In this document: positions 1 through 9,171 of the stretch, one piece after another
Position numbering within the stretch: position 1 is the stretch's first letter
Layout: each line of letters begins with the position of its first letter
Assembly (NCBI GenBank): GCA_942492055.1
Contig: CALODP010000023.1
Location: forward strand, 354,001 to 418,000
Length of the DNA stretch: 64,000 nt
Direction of reading: 5' to 3'
From: CALODP01 sp942492055
GTDB lineage: Bacteria > Bacteroidota > Ignavibacteria > Ignavibacteriales > Melioribacteraceae
Translations under genes and position numbers: made by a program
The notes under the pieces: generated by a model
Told to the model about the DNA's origin: nothing
Database searches by the model: none
The model's input: only the letters and a program-made list of their open reading frames with translations

Positions 1-1
1 G

Positions 2-664
2 CAAAATAATGATATAGTTGGAAAAAGTGCCTTCAACTGCAAAGTTGACGGAGAAAGATCATAATTTGCCACCGGCGTTATCCACAGAGCGGATGGTTAT
101 TTATACTGTCTTAATAAAAATACCGGTGAAATTATTTTTCAAAATACCTTACCATACATGGAATCAAGAAGTCAGTTCGGTGGCGCGACAACAGGTGTGG
201 AAATATGGGGTGAATATCTCTTTATCCCATCAGACAATAGAAATATCTATTGCTTTAATAAAACCAACGGCAGTTTAGTTTGGGAATTTCTGGCTGATTC
301 TCCGATGGAGACGCCTCCAGTTGTTTCGGAAGGTATATTGTACACAGGTAGCTTAAATAGAACGTGTTATGCTATTGATGCCAGTACCGGTAAACTTATT
401 TGGTCGTTTCAAACAGTTGGTTCTATTAGGAGAATTGAGCCTCAAATATTCAAGAATTATGTAATGTTTATTTCCGGAGCGATACTAATTTTTGATAAAT
501 ATTCGGGTAAGCTTATTGCTGATGTTTCACAAAGAACAGGTAAAGATTACGGTTATTTGGCCGCATTTTGGGATAAAGATGGTAAAATATATTGTGCTGG
601 TTACGAGGAAAGTACTCAAAAATGGGTATTCTTAATCCACTTTGCAGATTTCGTAAATAATTAA
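2..664 (+). pseudogene. PQQ-like beta-propeller protein, 3' part, with in-frame stop
   Basis: The 3' end of a gene that enters from the left edge. Frame 2 gives repeated beta-propeller blades of the PQQ/quinoprotein type: ADGYLYCLNKNTGEIIF, then NRNIYCFNKTNGSLVWEF, then RTCYAIDASTGKLIWSF. Each is the usual blade ending [YC]-[CA]-[IL]-[ND]-x-x-[ST]-G. A TAA at 62-64 interrupts this frame, but blade sequence continues directly after it, so the gene carries a nonsense mutation or sequencing error. The longest intact piece starts at ATG 158. The stop at 662-664 looks natural. Such proteins are usually extracytoplasmic propellers; no substrate can be inferred. Confidence 0.6.
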
Positions 665-1511
665 TCCAAAAATTAATATTGCTTTATATCGATAAAAGGA
701 TTACATTAATCTTCGTCGCTATGGTGGGCGGCATTTTTGTCCGCGTAATGTTGAGAACGGAAGTTCTTCTGATTCTGCTAATACTCCCGATTAAAGAGGC
801 GCGAGAAAGCATTATCTTATTATGATAGTGCCCGCAAGTTTAATTGGAATCGACTAAGTGGCCGGTATGTTTTGCGCCACTAATGAACCTAAACCGGTTC
901 GTAACATATTTGGAATTTGAGATTGGCAATTAGCCCGGCATAGTGCTGTTGTTTTTCCCGATTGTTTGATTCTTCTCCCATGCCCGACTATTTCCCTAAG
1001 ATAAAGTTTTCTCCTTATGCCGTGTGGCTTCGCTGCCGCATGTGCGAAGTGGAGGGTTGTTCTTTGTTTATTGGGAATTGGAATATTAATCAGAGCTCAA
1101 CTATGATAAAGCGTAGTACAAGTGTTTGAAGCCTTAGTTAATAATGCTAAGTGGTGTACTTTTGTCTTGATACAAAAGTACCAAAAGATCAAGACTGTAA
1201 AAGAATCTCCTGAAATTCTCCTCACTTCGCTAAAAGAGATAAACTCGCGGAACAGAGGGCGTTCCGCTCAAACAGTATCTCTTTTTTTACGCTCAGTTCG
1301 CATAATTTCCTAGACGGAGATTCTTTTAATGTCGCTAGGGATGATAAGTTTGATAAATAAAGAGAATCGCCACATTAAGGATCTGATTGCTTTTAAGGAG
1401 AGATGGATTTTGAGATCAATGTAATTTTTATTGGTTTTATTGATTGTGAAGGAGTTGTTGGAGGTTAATTGGGGAGTGTATCTGTGTTTTGAGGAATTCT
1501 CTTCGGTGGGT
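665..1511. other. Gene-free stretch
   Basis: No convincing gene in any frame. The only structure seen is the palindromic repeat at 1157-1195. The 21-bp periodic signal described separately begins weakly around 1,440 and becomes clear from 1,512. A 63-codon frame at 1122-1313 runs through the palindromic repeat and has no protein-like features. Confidence 0.5.
1157..1195. repeat. Compound palindrome, REP-like
   Basis: TACTTTTGT (1157-1165) and ACAAAAGTA (1172-1180) form a perfect 9-bp stem with loop CTTGAT. An overlapping second pairing joins GTCTTGAT (1164-1171) with ATCAAGAC (1188-1195). Two mutually exclusive stems in 39 bp are typical of dispersed intergenic palindromes. I believe similar 'cttttgtcttgatacaaaag' segments occur widely in Bacteroidetes genomes, but this is from memory. 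Confidence 0.6.
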
Positions 1512-2170
1512 GAAGTAATGAGGTGGATAACCGAAGAAATGGATTCTGAGGGGCGCGAAATGAGTGCGTTGAGTAAGGAAGTCAATTTGTTGTGTCGGGA
1601 AATGGGATTGTTCTCTTGTGCGGAGCATTTGTTCAATAGAGAAATGAAAAGTGCATGTAAAGAATAGCGTTCTACTTGTCGGTAATAGCGATCTATGATT
1701 GGAGAAATGCCTTCTACAAGTCGCGCGGTGAGATGGGCAAGTAGAGATATTCGATATGGCTTTAAGTAAATGGAATGTACGAATGGCGAAATGAAGGGGG
1801 AGAGTGAAGAAATGATATGGGTGACTTGGGTAATGATATGTACGATTAAAGAAATGGTAGGGGAAGGTGTCGCGGTGAATCGGGAAGGTTGGTAAATTGA
1901 ATATTACTTTAAGTAAATACTCACTACAAGTTAAGAAATGTTCGGTACGGGTAGAGAAAAAGGAAGTACGGGTGAAGAAATATGTTAGAGTTTTAAGTAA
2001 CCACCCCGGTTTTGTGGCGCGGAGATCCTATTTGCGGAGAAATAGCATAAAACTTTAAGTAACTGGCATGTATGAATGAAGAAATTACACAAAGCTTTAA
2101 GTAACTGAGTCGGGAGGGGAAAGAAATAAGATTGTTGCCCCGAGAAATTAGTAAAGACTTTAAGGGAAAT
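1512..2170. repeat. 21-bp periodic array A, 32 units
   Basis: A 9-nt core recurs every 21 bp. Cores end at 1520, 1541, 1562, 1583 and so on in exact 21-bp steps to 2024 (25 units). After a single 20-bp step to 2044 they continue at 21 bp to 2170 (7 units). Typical cores are GAAGAAATG (1533, 1806), CGGGAAATG (1596), AGAGAAATG (1638), GGAGAAATG (1701), AAAGAAATG (1848) and CGAGAAATT (2141). A second core form is AAGTAAMTG (1764, 1911, 1995, 2057, 2099), usually preceded by CTTT or TTTT. The 12 nt between cores are variable. A few units are weak (1617, 1722, 1869, 2016). TAG and TAA within cores close the forward frame, and no reverse frame runs through the whole array, so it is not an intact gene. 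Confidence 0.85.
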
Positions 2171-2244
2171 AGTTTGCAAAGGAAATAATATTAAACAGCA
2201 CCCTGGTGAGGGTGATTTCAAGAACAAACCGCAAGGAGGTTATC

Positions 2245-2922
2245 ATGAGGATAACTGAAGAGAATAAGTTCTCTATGTATCGGACGGTAAAGACACATTT
2301 GGATAATAATCCGATTGTTGTTGATTCCGTGACGATATTTAGGGTAACCGCTGATTTGTATAGCGGTAAGTTGCTTGCCATAGCGGATAAGAACGGGGAG
2401 TATCTTTCCTTAACCGCGGGCAAAACTCTGCAGAAGGATGAGGCTGAAGACGTTATGATCGATGAGATTCTGACTATGGCTTCTACTTTGTCTTTGTACG
2501 GAGAGGTTAACGGGAGAGAGGATCTTAAGGCGCTCTGTTCCGTGACGGAATCGGGGTTGAAGAAGATGCGCGATTCCGATTTGCTTCAAAAGGGGAATGA
2601 TATTATGATCCGTGTTGAGGCAAATAAGGATGATTTGGATGATTACGGTATTACGGATGAGGCAATTGCCAAATCCAAAGGAGCTATTGCTCGCTTTGAG
2701 AGTGAGTTGGGTTCTAAAGAGACCAGTTTTGCCGAGAAGAAAGCGGCCAGACAGGTTTTGAAGGATCTTTTTTCGGAGGCGGATGATATTCTGTATAATC
2801 GTCTGGATAAGTGCGCCGAGATGGTAAGACAAAATTATCCTGAGTTTTATATCCAGTATCAGGCTGCTCGTGTAATTAAGGATTTAGGTATCAGACATAC
2901 GGGTGAGTCGGATGGTGAATAA
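2245..2922 (+). CDS. Unknown protein, 225 aa
   Basis: A cytosolic protein of 225 residues that I do not recognise. ATG 2245 is preferred over an upstream in-frame start at 2206 because a strong AAGGAGG lies just before it. The sequence is acidic and largely helical by eye. The N-terminal 65 residues are richer in beta-type stretches (DSVTIFRVTADLYSGKLLAI). The rest contains charged helices, including a segment with SKETSFAEKKAARQVLKDLF. No signal peptide, membrane segment or cysteine motif is seen. It lies 75 bp after array A and is followed by a strong terminator, so it is probably a single-gene transcript. Function is unknown. Confidence 0.8.
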   Translation: MRITEENKFSMYRTVKTHLDNNPIVVDSVTIFRVTADLYSGKLLAIADKNGEYLSLTAGKTLQKDEAEDVMIDEILTMASTLSLYGEVNGREDLKALCSVTESGLKKMRDSDLLQKGNDIMIRVEANKDDLDDYGITDEAIAKSKGAIARFESELGSKETSFAEKKAARQVLKDLFSEADDILYNRLDKCAEMVRQNYPEFYIQYQAARVIKDLGIRHTGESDGE

Positions 2923-2931
2923 TCGGGTTTG

Positions 2932-2952
2932 GGCCCTTCGGGGCCTTTTTTT
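2932..2952 (+). terminator. Rho-independent terminator
   Basis: A GGCCC/GGGCC stem closes on a UUCG tetraloop (2932-2945) and is followed directly by seven T residues. It ends the 225-aa gene. Confidence 0.92.
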
Positions 2953-2975
2953 ATATATTCTTATAAGGAGTGAAT

Positions 2976-3260
2976 ATGACTGATAGTGATATCAAAGAAA
3001 TTCGGAAATTAGTTGATGAAGTTATTTCCGCGCCGTCAAAACTGAAAGCCAAGCCTGCCATTAAATCCCTTATGTTTCAGTATAATCAATTAAGAAATAG
3101 TATTGATCCTTATTATGTTGGAAAATTAAGAGAAGTAATTGACTATGCAAAAAGTGCATCAGGGCGAGTAAAAGACAAATTGCATTGGATAAATTGCGTT
3201 GAACAGTCTTGGTATGTCTTTGAGAATGGGGTTAAGGAGGGGGTGAAAGAAAGTAATTGA
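2976..3260 (+). CDS. Unknown small protein, 94 aa
   Basis: A small basic protein of 94 residues that I do not recognise. ATG 2976 is chosen because AAGGAG ends 5 nt before it; an in-frame GTG at 2970 lies inside that ribosome site. The sequence is helix-rich and charged (IKEIRKLVDEVISAPSKLKAKPAIKSL) with a C-terminal WINCVEQSWYVFENGVKEG segment. It has no signal peptide or membrane segment. It sits between the terminator of the preceding gene and the AT-rich S1-Schlafen gene; whether it belongs with either is unclear. Confidence 0.65.
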   Translation: MTDSDIKEIRKLVDEVISAPSKLKAKPAIKSLMFQYNQLRNSIDPYYVGKLREVIDYAKSASGRVKDKLHWINCVEQSWYVFENGVKEGVKESN

Positions 3261-3402
3261 GTATAAAAGACGAAAGATGTGTTGCCTGTTCATAATTATA
3301 TTATATAGTTGAATTAGGTAAGGAAATAGGTTAACTTAATTGTGTAATTAGTAGTGTGAATATTCGATAATCATATTTATTAAGAAAACTAAAGGTTCGT
3401 CT

Positions 3403-6400
3403 TTGTATAGTGAATCATCTCACAATAATGAAGTTGTAGAGGTAATGGTCGTTGGGCAAGAAATTAGATCCAATGAATACTTCTACAATGTAAAGTTTGA
3501 GGAAGAGTTATTCTTTGTTAAGTGTTTTTCTTGGCAATTGCTTGAGAAATATGAAACTCCAGTAAAAATACTATGTTATAAAAATAGTTACGGAACGGGA
3601 AAAAATGAATTAATACAAGTAGGTGGACAACATCTTGTTCATCCTTATTATAAAAATGGTTATGAATATCCGTTTTTAATAGATGACATTGAAATCACAC
3701 AGCCTTCCACGAATGAAGTAATGCTAATACTAAGTGGGAAAGACAACATCCAAAGTTCAATATATCATCGATTAAGCCGTTTTGATGATCTTGAAAAAGG
3801 GCAAGAAATATTATGTAAATATCTAGGAATTAGTAAAACTGGTGAATTACATATAATACCGAAAAGAAAGTTTATTCCTATTGAAGAAGTATTGGATGAT
3901 ATAAAGTTGGCAAAATCAACATTTTATAATCTTGAGAACTACTGCGATCCTAACATAAAAAAATTATTTCTTGAATATGAAAAGAAAGAGAACATTTGGA
4001 TACTTACGTATTGTAATTTTCTGCAAAAGAAAATCATTTCTTTACTTGAAAATATGGCATTTTCTGACGTTGATTTATATGTAAAATCAATACTATTGAC
4101 TGAGAAGTGGATTATACATTCTGGTTTTTTAACAACTTTCAGCACTGAAAATAGAAAGCAAGCAAAAATAAAAGCTGAATTTACAATTGAAAAATTTACT
4201 TATATTCAAGAATTTATTTACTTAGTTACCAAAATGCAGTACCACGATTTCCTAAATAAAATTATAAAAAGTAAAGAACACTTAACAAGTTTACAATTAG
4301 AAATCATTTATTTATTATTGAGATACTGCTCCAATACTATGATAGACAATTATACTTTTACAGAGACTATCCGAAGAATAGGGAAAGAAGAATATTTTTC
4401 TGATGATCTTAAGTTTAAGTATATTAGAGTAATTTCTAACCGAAAAAAGGAACTTCGAAAAAAAATATATTTAAATGCAGAAAGTAACTTGGATGTCAAT
4501 ATTGATTTCTTATATGATAAATCATTACTAAAAAGTCTCATTCCATTAACATTCTATGAATCCATAATACTTAAGGAACTAAATAGAAAAAATGAATTTA
4601 AGCATACTAGAACTTCATTTATTAAACAATGTGCATATTTAGTTGACGATTCTTCCTTAAAAAAAGAATTATTTCGCACTGCAATTGTTGTCTCCAATAA
4701 AGAATGCGAAGATATCGATAATTTACTTTTTAATTGGAATATGCCTGCGTTTAACTCAAAGACTGTTGAAATGGTTTTGTCGAGTTATAGCATCTTTTGT
4801 AAAGAGGAAAATGCAATAAAAGAAATTGTTAGCGCAAGGAAAAATACAAATAAATTACCTTGCACAATAATTGGTAAATATGAGAATGGTTTTCAGATTG
4901 AATACAAAGGAATTATTGGGATATTGTTATTTAAAGAAATAGAAAACTCTTTCAAATACAAAATATGCGACAATATTAATGTCTATGTATTAGAATATGA
5001 ATCTTTCTCGAAAGAATTTTTAGCAACTACTATTTTCGCTGCGATAAATTTCTATTCAAATACCATAAATCAATTTAACTGGAATAAATTCTGGGATTAC
5101 AATGGTCTTAAATCACATATTGCAGATCTTAGAAGGAAACAACTAGATGAAATTAATATTGGAGACACTTTTCACGGCACAGTAAAAAATATTACTGAAT
5201 ATGGTGCATTCATAACAATTGGTTTTGTTGATGCACTATTACATAAAAACGAAGTTAAATGGGGATATATTTCAAACGTAAGTGATGAATTGAAGTTATT
5301 TCAACAGGTTCAAGTTATTGTTATTGCCAAAAACGATTCACAATTAAATGTTTCTATTAAACAATTAGAAGAAGATCCTTGGGATAATATTGAGAAAATT
5401 AGCATTGGTGATATTTTGATAGCCTCTATTTGTAAGAGAACCTCTAGAGGATATATTATTGAGCTAGAAAATAAATTGTTAGCATTTCTAAATGAACAAT
5501 ATATTCATGATTTGAAATCATTACATGTTAATTCTAATAACAAATATTCAGTTCGTATTAAACAAGTTGACAAGAATAATAGAAGGATATACGTTGATAA
5601 TCCAAAATCTTATGAGAAAGAAGATTTTGAGGATTTTGATAACTCGATAGAAAACTTAGAAGAAATAGTTCATTATGAAGACGACCAATCGCTTCGCAAT
5701 ATTTCTTTTGAAAAGGCATTTATTATTGAAAATTATGCGCTTACAATTCCAGATATAGATCACAAGTTGGCGTTACTTGAATGGGTGAAATTATATACAT
5801 ATATCTATCCAACTCGTAAGAGTTATTTAGTAGAGCTCTATATAAAATTCTACCGAATACTGAGATTGTTTTATAAGAATGAGCATATATCCAATTTACA
5901 TAAATACTTTAGTCAAATCGAATATGAAGAAGTTTTTAGTAAAACATTAATAGCCTTTCCTCACGTAAAAAAAATCTTAGAAATTATCGAAATACTCGTA
6001 CTATTTGGAAATACTGAAAATAGAACAATATCTCAATTGACTGATATTATAGTTGGGTCAGAGACAGATTCATTGATGTCTAACTTATCTAAACTCGTTC
6101 TGTCTGCTAATTTAATGTACTCTATTATGAGAGAGGACAGATATTTAAGGGGTCGTCAGAAGCAAATATATAAATTTTTGGAAGATGGCTTTATTAATTT
6201 TTATTTTAATTATGATGTTTCAGATAAAGAAATATTAGAAGAGCAGAAACTTTTTGCGATGATTTCGGAAGGGGAAACTGACCTTATTGAGTTTAAGTCA
6301 ACATTGCTGTATGATGTTAAAGAACGAAAAGTAAATCGAGTCTTAGAAAGAGAAGTATTAAAAACCTTGGTAGCATTTCTTAATACAAAAGGTGGTACTC

Positions 6401-6741
6401 TCTTTATTGGGATTGAGGATAATGGAGAAGTATATGGATTAGAAAACGATTTTTGTAATGTTCCAGGTAGTTCAAAAGAGCCAAAAGATAAATTTCTTCT
6501 TTATCTAGATAGTCTAATAAATAACTCTATTGGAAAAGAATTTAATACTTTTATGGAGGTGAGGTTTAAAAAACTTCATAAAAAGGAAATATGTATAATT
6601 ACTGTCACTCAAGCAAAAAGCCCTGCTTTTTTATCTTACAAAAAAAATAATGAAGAATATTATATTCGGAATAAAGCTCAAAGTTGTAAATTATCTATGA
6701 GTGAAATGGCGAAATATTTAGAAGAGAGAATCACATCGTAG
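3403..6741 (+). CDS. S1-like / Schlafen AlbA_2 domain giant protein, 1,112 aa
   Basis: A large, very AT-rich gene for a cytosolic multidomain protein. Residues about 1-470 are helical and unassigned. Three OB/S1-like modules follow at about 475-545, 586-655 and 668-735. The middle one is a clear S1 RNA-binding domain (GDTFHGTVKNITEYGAFI). Another helical region precedes a C-terminal Schlafen AlbA_2 domain (about 955-1,105). That domain has the GETDLIEFKS entry, AFLNTKGGTLFIGIEDNG and the YYIRN motif near the end. Schlafen-type AlbA_2 domains are known in nucleases and in bacterial defence proteins. An RNA-targeting antiviral role is inference. The start is a TTG with AAAGG upstream; ATG 3445 is an alternative. 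The base composition differs visibly from msrA downstream, suggesting transfer. Confidence 0.8.
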   Translation: MYSESSHNNEVVEVMVVGQEIRSNEYFYNVKFEEELFFVKCFSWQLLEKYETPVKILCYKNSYGTGKNELIQVGGQHLVHPYYKNGYEYPFLIDDIEITQPSTNEVMLILSGKDNIQSSIYHRLSRFDDLEKGQEILCKYLGISKTGELHIIPKRKFIPIEEVLDDIKLAKSTFYNLENYCDPNIKKLFLEYEKKENIWILTYCNFLQKKIISLLENMAFSDVDLYVKSILLTEKWIIHSGFLTTFSTENRKQAKIKAEFTIEKFTYIQEFIYLVTKMQYHDFLNKIIKSKEHLTSLQLEIIYLLLRYCSNTMIDNYTFTETIRRIGKEEYFSDDLKFKYIRVISNRKKELRKKIYLNAESNLDVNIDFLYDKSLLKSLIPLTFYESIILKELNRKNEFKHTRTSFIKQCAYLVDDSSLKKELFRTAIVVSNKECEDIDNLLFNWNMPAFNSKTVEMVLSSYSIFCKEENAIKEIVSARKNTNKLPCTIIGKYENGFQIEYKGIIGILLFKEIENSFKYKICDNINVYVLEYESFSKEFLATTIFAAINFYSNTINQFNWNKFWDYNGLKSHIADLRRKQLDEINIGDTFHGTVKNITEYGAFITIGFVDALLHKNEVKWGYISNVSDELKLFQQVQVIVIAKNDSQLNVSIKQLEEDPWDNIEKISIGDILIASICKRTSRGYIIELENKLLAFLNEQYIHDLKSLHVNSNNKYSVRIKQVDKNNRRIYVDNPKSYEKEDFEDFDNSIENLEEIVHYEDDQSLRNISFEKAFIIENYALTIPDIDHKLALLEWVKLYTYIYPTRKSYLVELYIKFYRILRLFYKNEHISNLHKYFSQIEYEEVFSKTLIAFPHVKKILEIIEILVLFGNTENRTISQLTDIIVGSETDSLMSNLSKLVLSANLMYSIMREDRYLRGRQKQIYKFLEDGFINFYFNYDVSDKEILEEQKLFAMISEGETDLIEFKSTLLYDVKERKVNRVLEREVLKTLVAFLNTKGGTLFIGIEDNGEVYGLENDFCNVPGSSKEPKDKFLLYLDSLINNSIGKEFNTFMEVRFKKLHKKEICIITVTQAKSPAFLSYKKNNEEYYIRNKAQSCKLSMSEMAKYLEERITS

Positions 6742-7047
6742 GTCTTAATAGTCATTATCAATAATTCGAAGTATGTATTTGATTACTATAAAGAGTAATC
6801 AAATTGTCAAATAGTTTTGAGTGTTGTCTTGGCAAGTTTCAATAAACAAAAAGGATACGGTACCATATACGTATAATAATTGTCGCTATTAACTCATATA
6901 TTCCATTCATGTGCTACACTCTAAGATACGTTAATATACCATTCTCAGTATGAATTAACGAAATCAGAAATTTCCACCTAAACAAATTGGAATCATTCCC
7001 TCAATCCCTGCGTTGTAAGAGATACATAATATTATTAGGAGTCAGAT
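6742..7047. other. Intergenic gap with hairpin at 6778-6803
   Basis: No gene. A 10-bp perfect stem TTTGATTACT/AGTAATCAAA with a 6-nt loop spans 6778-6803, just after the S1-Schlafen gene. It may act as a terminator although no T-run follows. The rest is AT-rich with no further structure recognised. Confidence 0.5.
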
Positions 7048-7587
7048 ATGGAGATGGCGACATTCGGGGCGGGGTGTTTTTGGTGTATTGAGGCTATTTT
7101 CGGGATGATAGCGGGGGTGGAGAGTGTTACTTCCGGGTATTCGGGGGGAACAGTTGAAAATCCTACTTACAATGCCGTATGCACGGGGAATACCGGGCAC
7201 GCCGAGGTTATTCAGATAAAATATGATCCGGCAAAGGTGAGTTACGAGGAGTTGTTGGAGATATTTTGGGAATCGCACGATCCTACCACTTTGAACAGAC
7301 AAGGGAATGATATCGGGACGCAATACAGATCGGTGATTTTTTATCACACGGAGAAGCAGAAGGAGCTTGCGGAGCTTTATAAAAAGAGACTGGATGAGGC
7401 AAAGGTTTTCTCCGATCCGATTGTTACCGAGATAACGGAATTGGAGGTCTTTTACCCCGCGGAGAATTATCATCAGGATTATTACGAAAATAACAGCAAC
7501 AAACCGTATTGCGGGTTGGTAATAAGGCCGAAAGTGGAGAAGATTAAGAGGGTATTCAAAGAGAAGTTGAAACAGGCAAATCAGTAA
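7048..7587 (+). CDS. msrA: Peptide methionine sulfoxide reductase MsrA
   Basis: Reduces the S-epimer of methionine sulfoxide in proteins, a repair function in oxidative stress. The catalytic GCFWCIE motif lies at residues 9-15, close to the N-terminus as in the family, followed by GYSGG, the HAEVIQIKYDP strand and the YYENNSNKPYC region near residue 150. At 179 residues it is of normal length for the cytosolic single-domain form. No MsrB domain is fused or adjacent. AGGAG lies 6 nt before ATG 7048. It appears to be transcribed alone. Confidence 0.96.
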   Translation: MEMATFGAGCFWCIEAIFGMIAGVESVTSGYSGGTVENPTYNAVCTGNTGHAEVIQIKYDPAKVSYEELLEIFWESHDPTTLNRQGNDIGTQYRSVIFYHTEKQKELAELYKKRLDEAKVFSDPIVTEITELEVFYPAENYHQDYYENNSNKPYCGLVIRPKVEKIKRVFKEKLKQANQ

Positions 7588-7656
7588 ATAATTATTAAAG
7601 ATAATATTATATGCTTATATTTGTCATCTTGTTAAACTTAATGATAATAGTAGAAA

Positions 7657-9171
7657 ATGGGCAGAAGTTCTATTCGAATAGTAGCAACGACAATAATTTC
7701 ATTCATCCTCACGGTTAACAGCGTTTATTCGCAATCGGGATATGATTCCCTTGTAAATTCGGTAAGAGTGTCGGATAACCTTTCGGCGTTAAAGGAATTG
7801 GCGATAATTGACGGGATGTCGGGCAGGGACGAAGCTTTAACCCGTTGCCAAAATGGGATTGAAAGGAGCAGGAGAGAGTCGGCTGATCGTTTGGAATTCG
7901 AATTGGGCCTTGCGATTTACTATTTCAACGCGGGATTGAAGAATAAGGGGAGGGAGATTTTCGAAAAGGTTTCCGCTTCGGAGTTTATTGACGAAACGCT
8001 TCCCTTATATTATTACGCAAAGGGGCTTTTTAGCTATTCCGATGGAAACAGATTAGAGGCAATAGAGTCGTTTTTGCGTGGACGAGAGAGTAAAGGGGAA
8101 TATTACGAGAGGGGATATTGCGATCTGCGTTTGGGAAGGTTATTCTTTGAGTATCGGTTGTATACTTTATCGGCCAAATATTCGGAGAGCGCCAAGAAGA
8201 ATTTGTTTAATCTCCTTACTACCGTCGAAAAGAAAGAGTTGTTATCTCTCCTTGCCAAATCTGCTTATAAAATGAAGAAATATTCGGAAGCCTCCGATTA
8301 TCTGGTAAATCAAAAGGATGAAGAGTTATTATCCTTAAAGGCGAAAATAGAGTACGCCGACGGAGATTACGGGGAAGCTTATTCCATTATCAAATCGATA
8401 TTGCGCAGAAGAAAGATTGAGACCGATTATTCGGAATTGTTGGGTGATTTCGTAAAATACGCTTTAACCGGGAAATCGTATCAGGAAGTAACTGATGAGG
8501 TGAAGGGGCTGCTCGTAGGGAGAAGTGAGTATCAAGCGGATATTTATTTCCGGTTGGGTGATCTTTACAATATGCAGTTCAGGTCGGATTCCTCACGAAA
8601 GTATTACGATATGGCGATAGATTCCTCGAAATCGGAAACGAAGGTGAAGAGGATAAAGATATTGCTCAATTCGGCGAGATTGCACTCGACGGAGGGGGAA
8701 TACGGGAAAGAGATTGTTGATTTGATGAATGCCCTAAAGATTGCGGTAATTACGACTGAGCCGGAGTTGTTGGCGAAGTGTTACAAGGAGCTCTCGGAAG
8801 TATATTTGATAATAAATAATCGTAACAAGGCTTTTGAGTATCTGAAATCGTATGAGAAACTGAATAATGATATGCTAAAGGCAAAGCTAGCGGAGACCGT
8901 AAAGTTCGAGAATGAGCGTAATCACGCCAGAATAGAAGAGAGGGAATCGAGTTTATTCGCTAATGAGGTTCATTTGAAGAAGCGTGTAAGGGTTCTCACT
9001 AAGCAGAATGAGTATCTGCTTTACGGTCTGGCCGGTTCGGGGGCGTTGGTTTTGATTTTGTTGTTGGTTCTTCTTCGTATGAGGTTTAAGGGGAGGAGTG
9101 ATATGAGAAAGGCCAGGAAGGAGATTGAGCATTTTAAGAGGCGGGCAGGGTCTTTTTATGAGAGGTCTTAG
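7657..9171 (+). CDS. Exported TPR protein with C-terminal membrane anchor, 504 aa
   Basis: An N-terminal signal peptide (hydrophobic run at residues 8-24, ending VYSQS) leads into about 380 residues of degenerate tetratricopeptide-like helices (for example LPLYYYAKGLFSYSDGNRLEAI and YSASDYL-type pairs). A coiled-coil stretch follows at about 415-445. One transmembrane segment lies near residue 455-475 (YGLAGSGALVLILLLVLL) with a short basic cytoplasmic tail. This is the layout of the sensory half of Bacteroidetes TPR sensor proteins, but no kinase or DNA-binding domain follows. It may be a scaffold or a truncated sensor; function is inference. A TATATTTG box at 7616-7623 could be its promoter, though no clear -33 partner is seen. 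Confidence 0.75.
   Translation: MGRSSIRIVATTIISFILTVNSVYSQSGYDSLVNSVRVSDNLSALKELAIIDGMSGRDEALTRCQNGIERSRRESADRLEFELGLAIYYFNAGLKNKGREIFEKVSASEFIDETLPLYYYAKGLFSYSDGNRLEAIESFLRGRESKGEYYERGYCDLRLGRLFFEYRLYTLSAKYSESAKKNLFNLLTTVEKKELLSLLAKSAYKMKKYSEASDYLVNQKDEELLSLKAKIEYADGDYGEAYSIIKSILRRRKIETDYSELLGDFVKYALTGKSYQEVTDEVKGLLVGRSEYQADIYFRLGDLYNMQFRSDSSRKYYDMAIDSSKSETKVKRIKILLNSARLHSTEGEYGKEIVDLMNALKIAVITTEPELLAKCYKELSEVYLIINNRNKAFEYLKSYEKLNNDMLKAKLAETVKFENERNHARIEERESSLFANEVHLKKRVRVLTKQNEYLLYGLAGSGALVLILLLVLLRMRFKGRSDMRKARKEIEHFKRRAGSFYERS

Noticed and set aside
1122..1313. 63-codon frame
   Set aside because: It runs through the palindrome at 1157-1195 and has no protein-like features.
1310..2227. 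Several open frames of 60-110 codons on both strands inside array A
   Set aside because: They follow the 21-bp (7-codon) period of the array, each covers only part of it, and they lack ribosome sites. The frames are by-products of the repeat.
7616..7623. TATATTTG as a promoter of the TPR gene
   Set aside because: The -7 box fits, but there is no TTTG or TTG about 20 nt upstream, so it is mentioned only under the gene.
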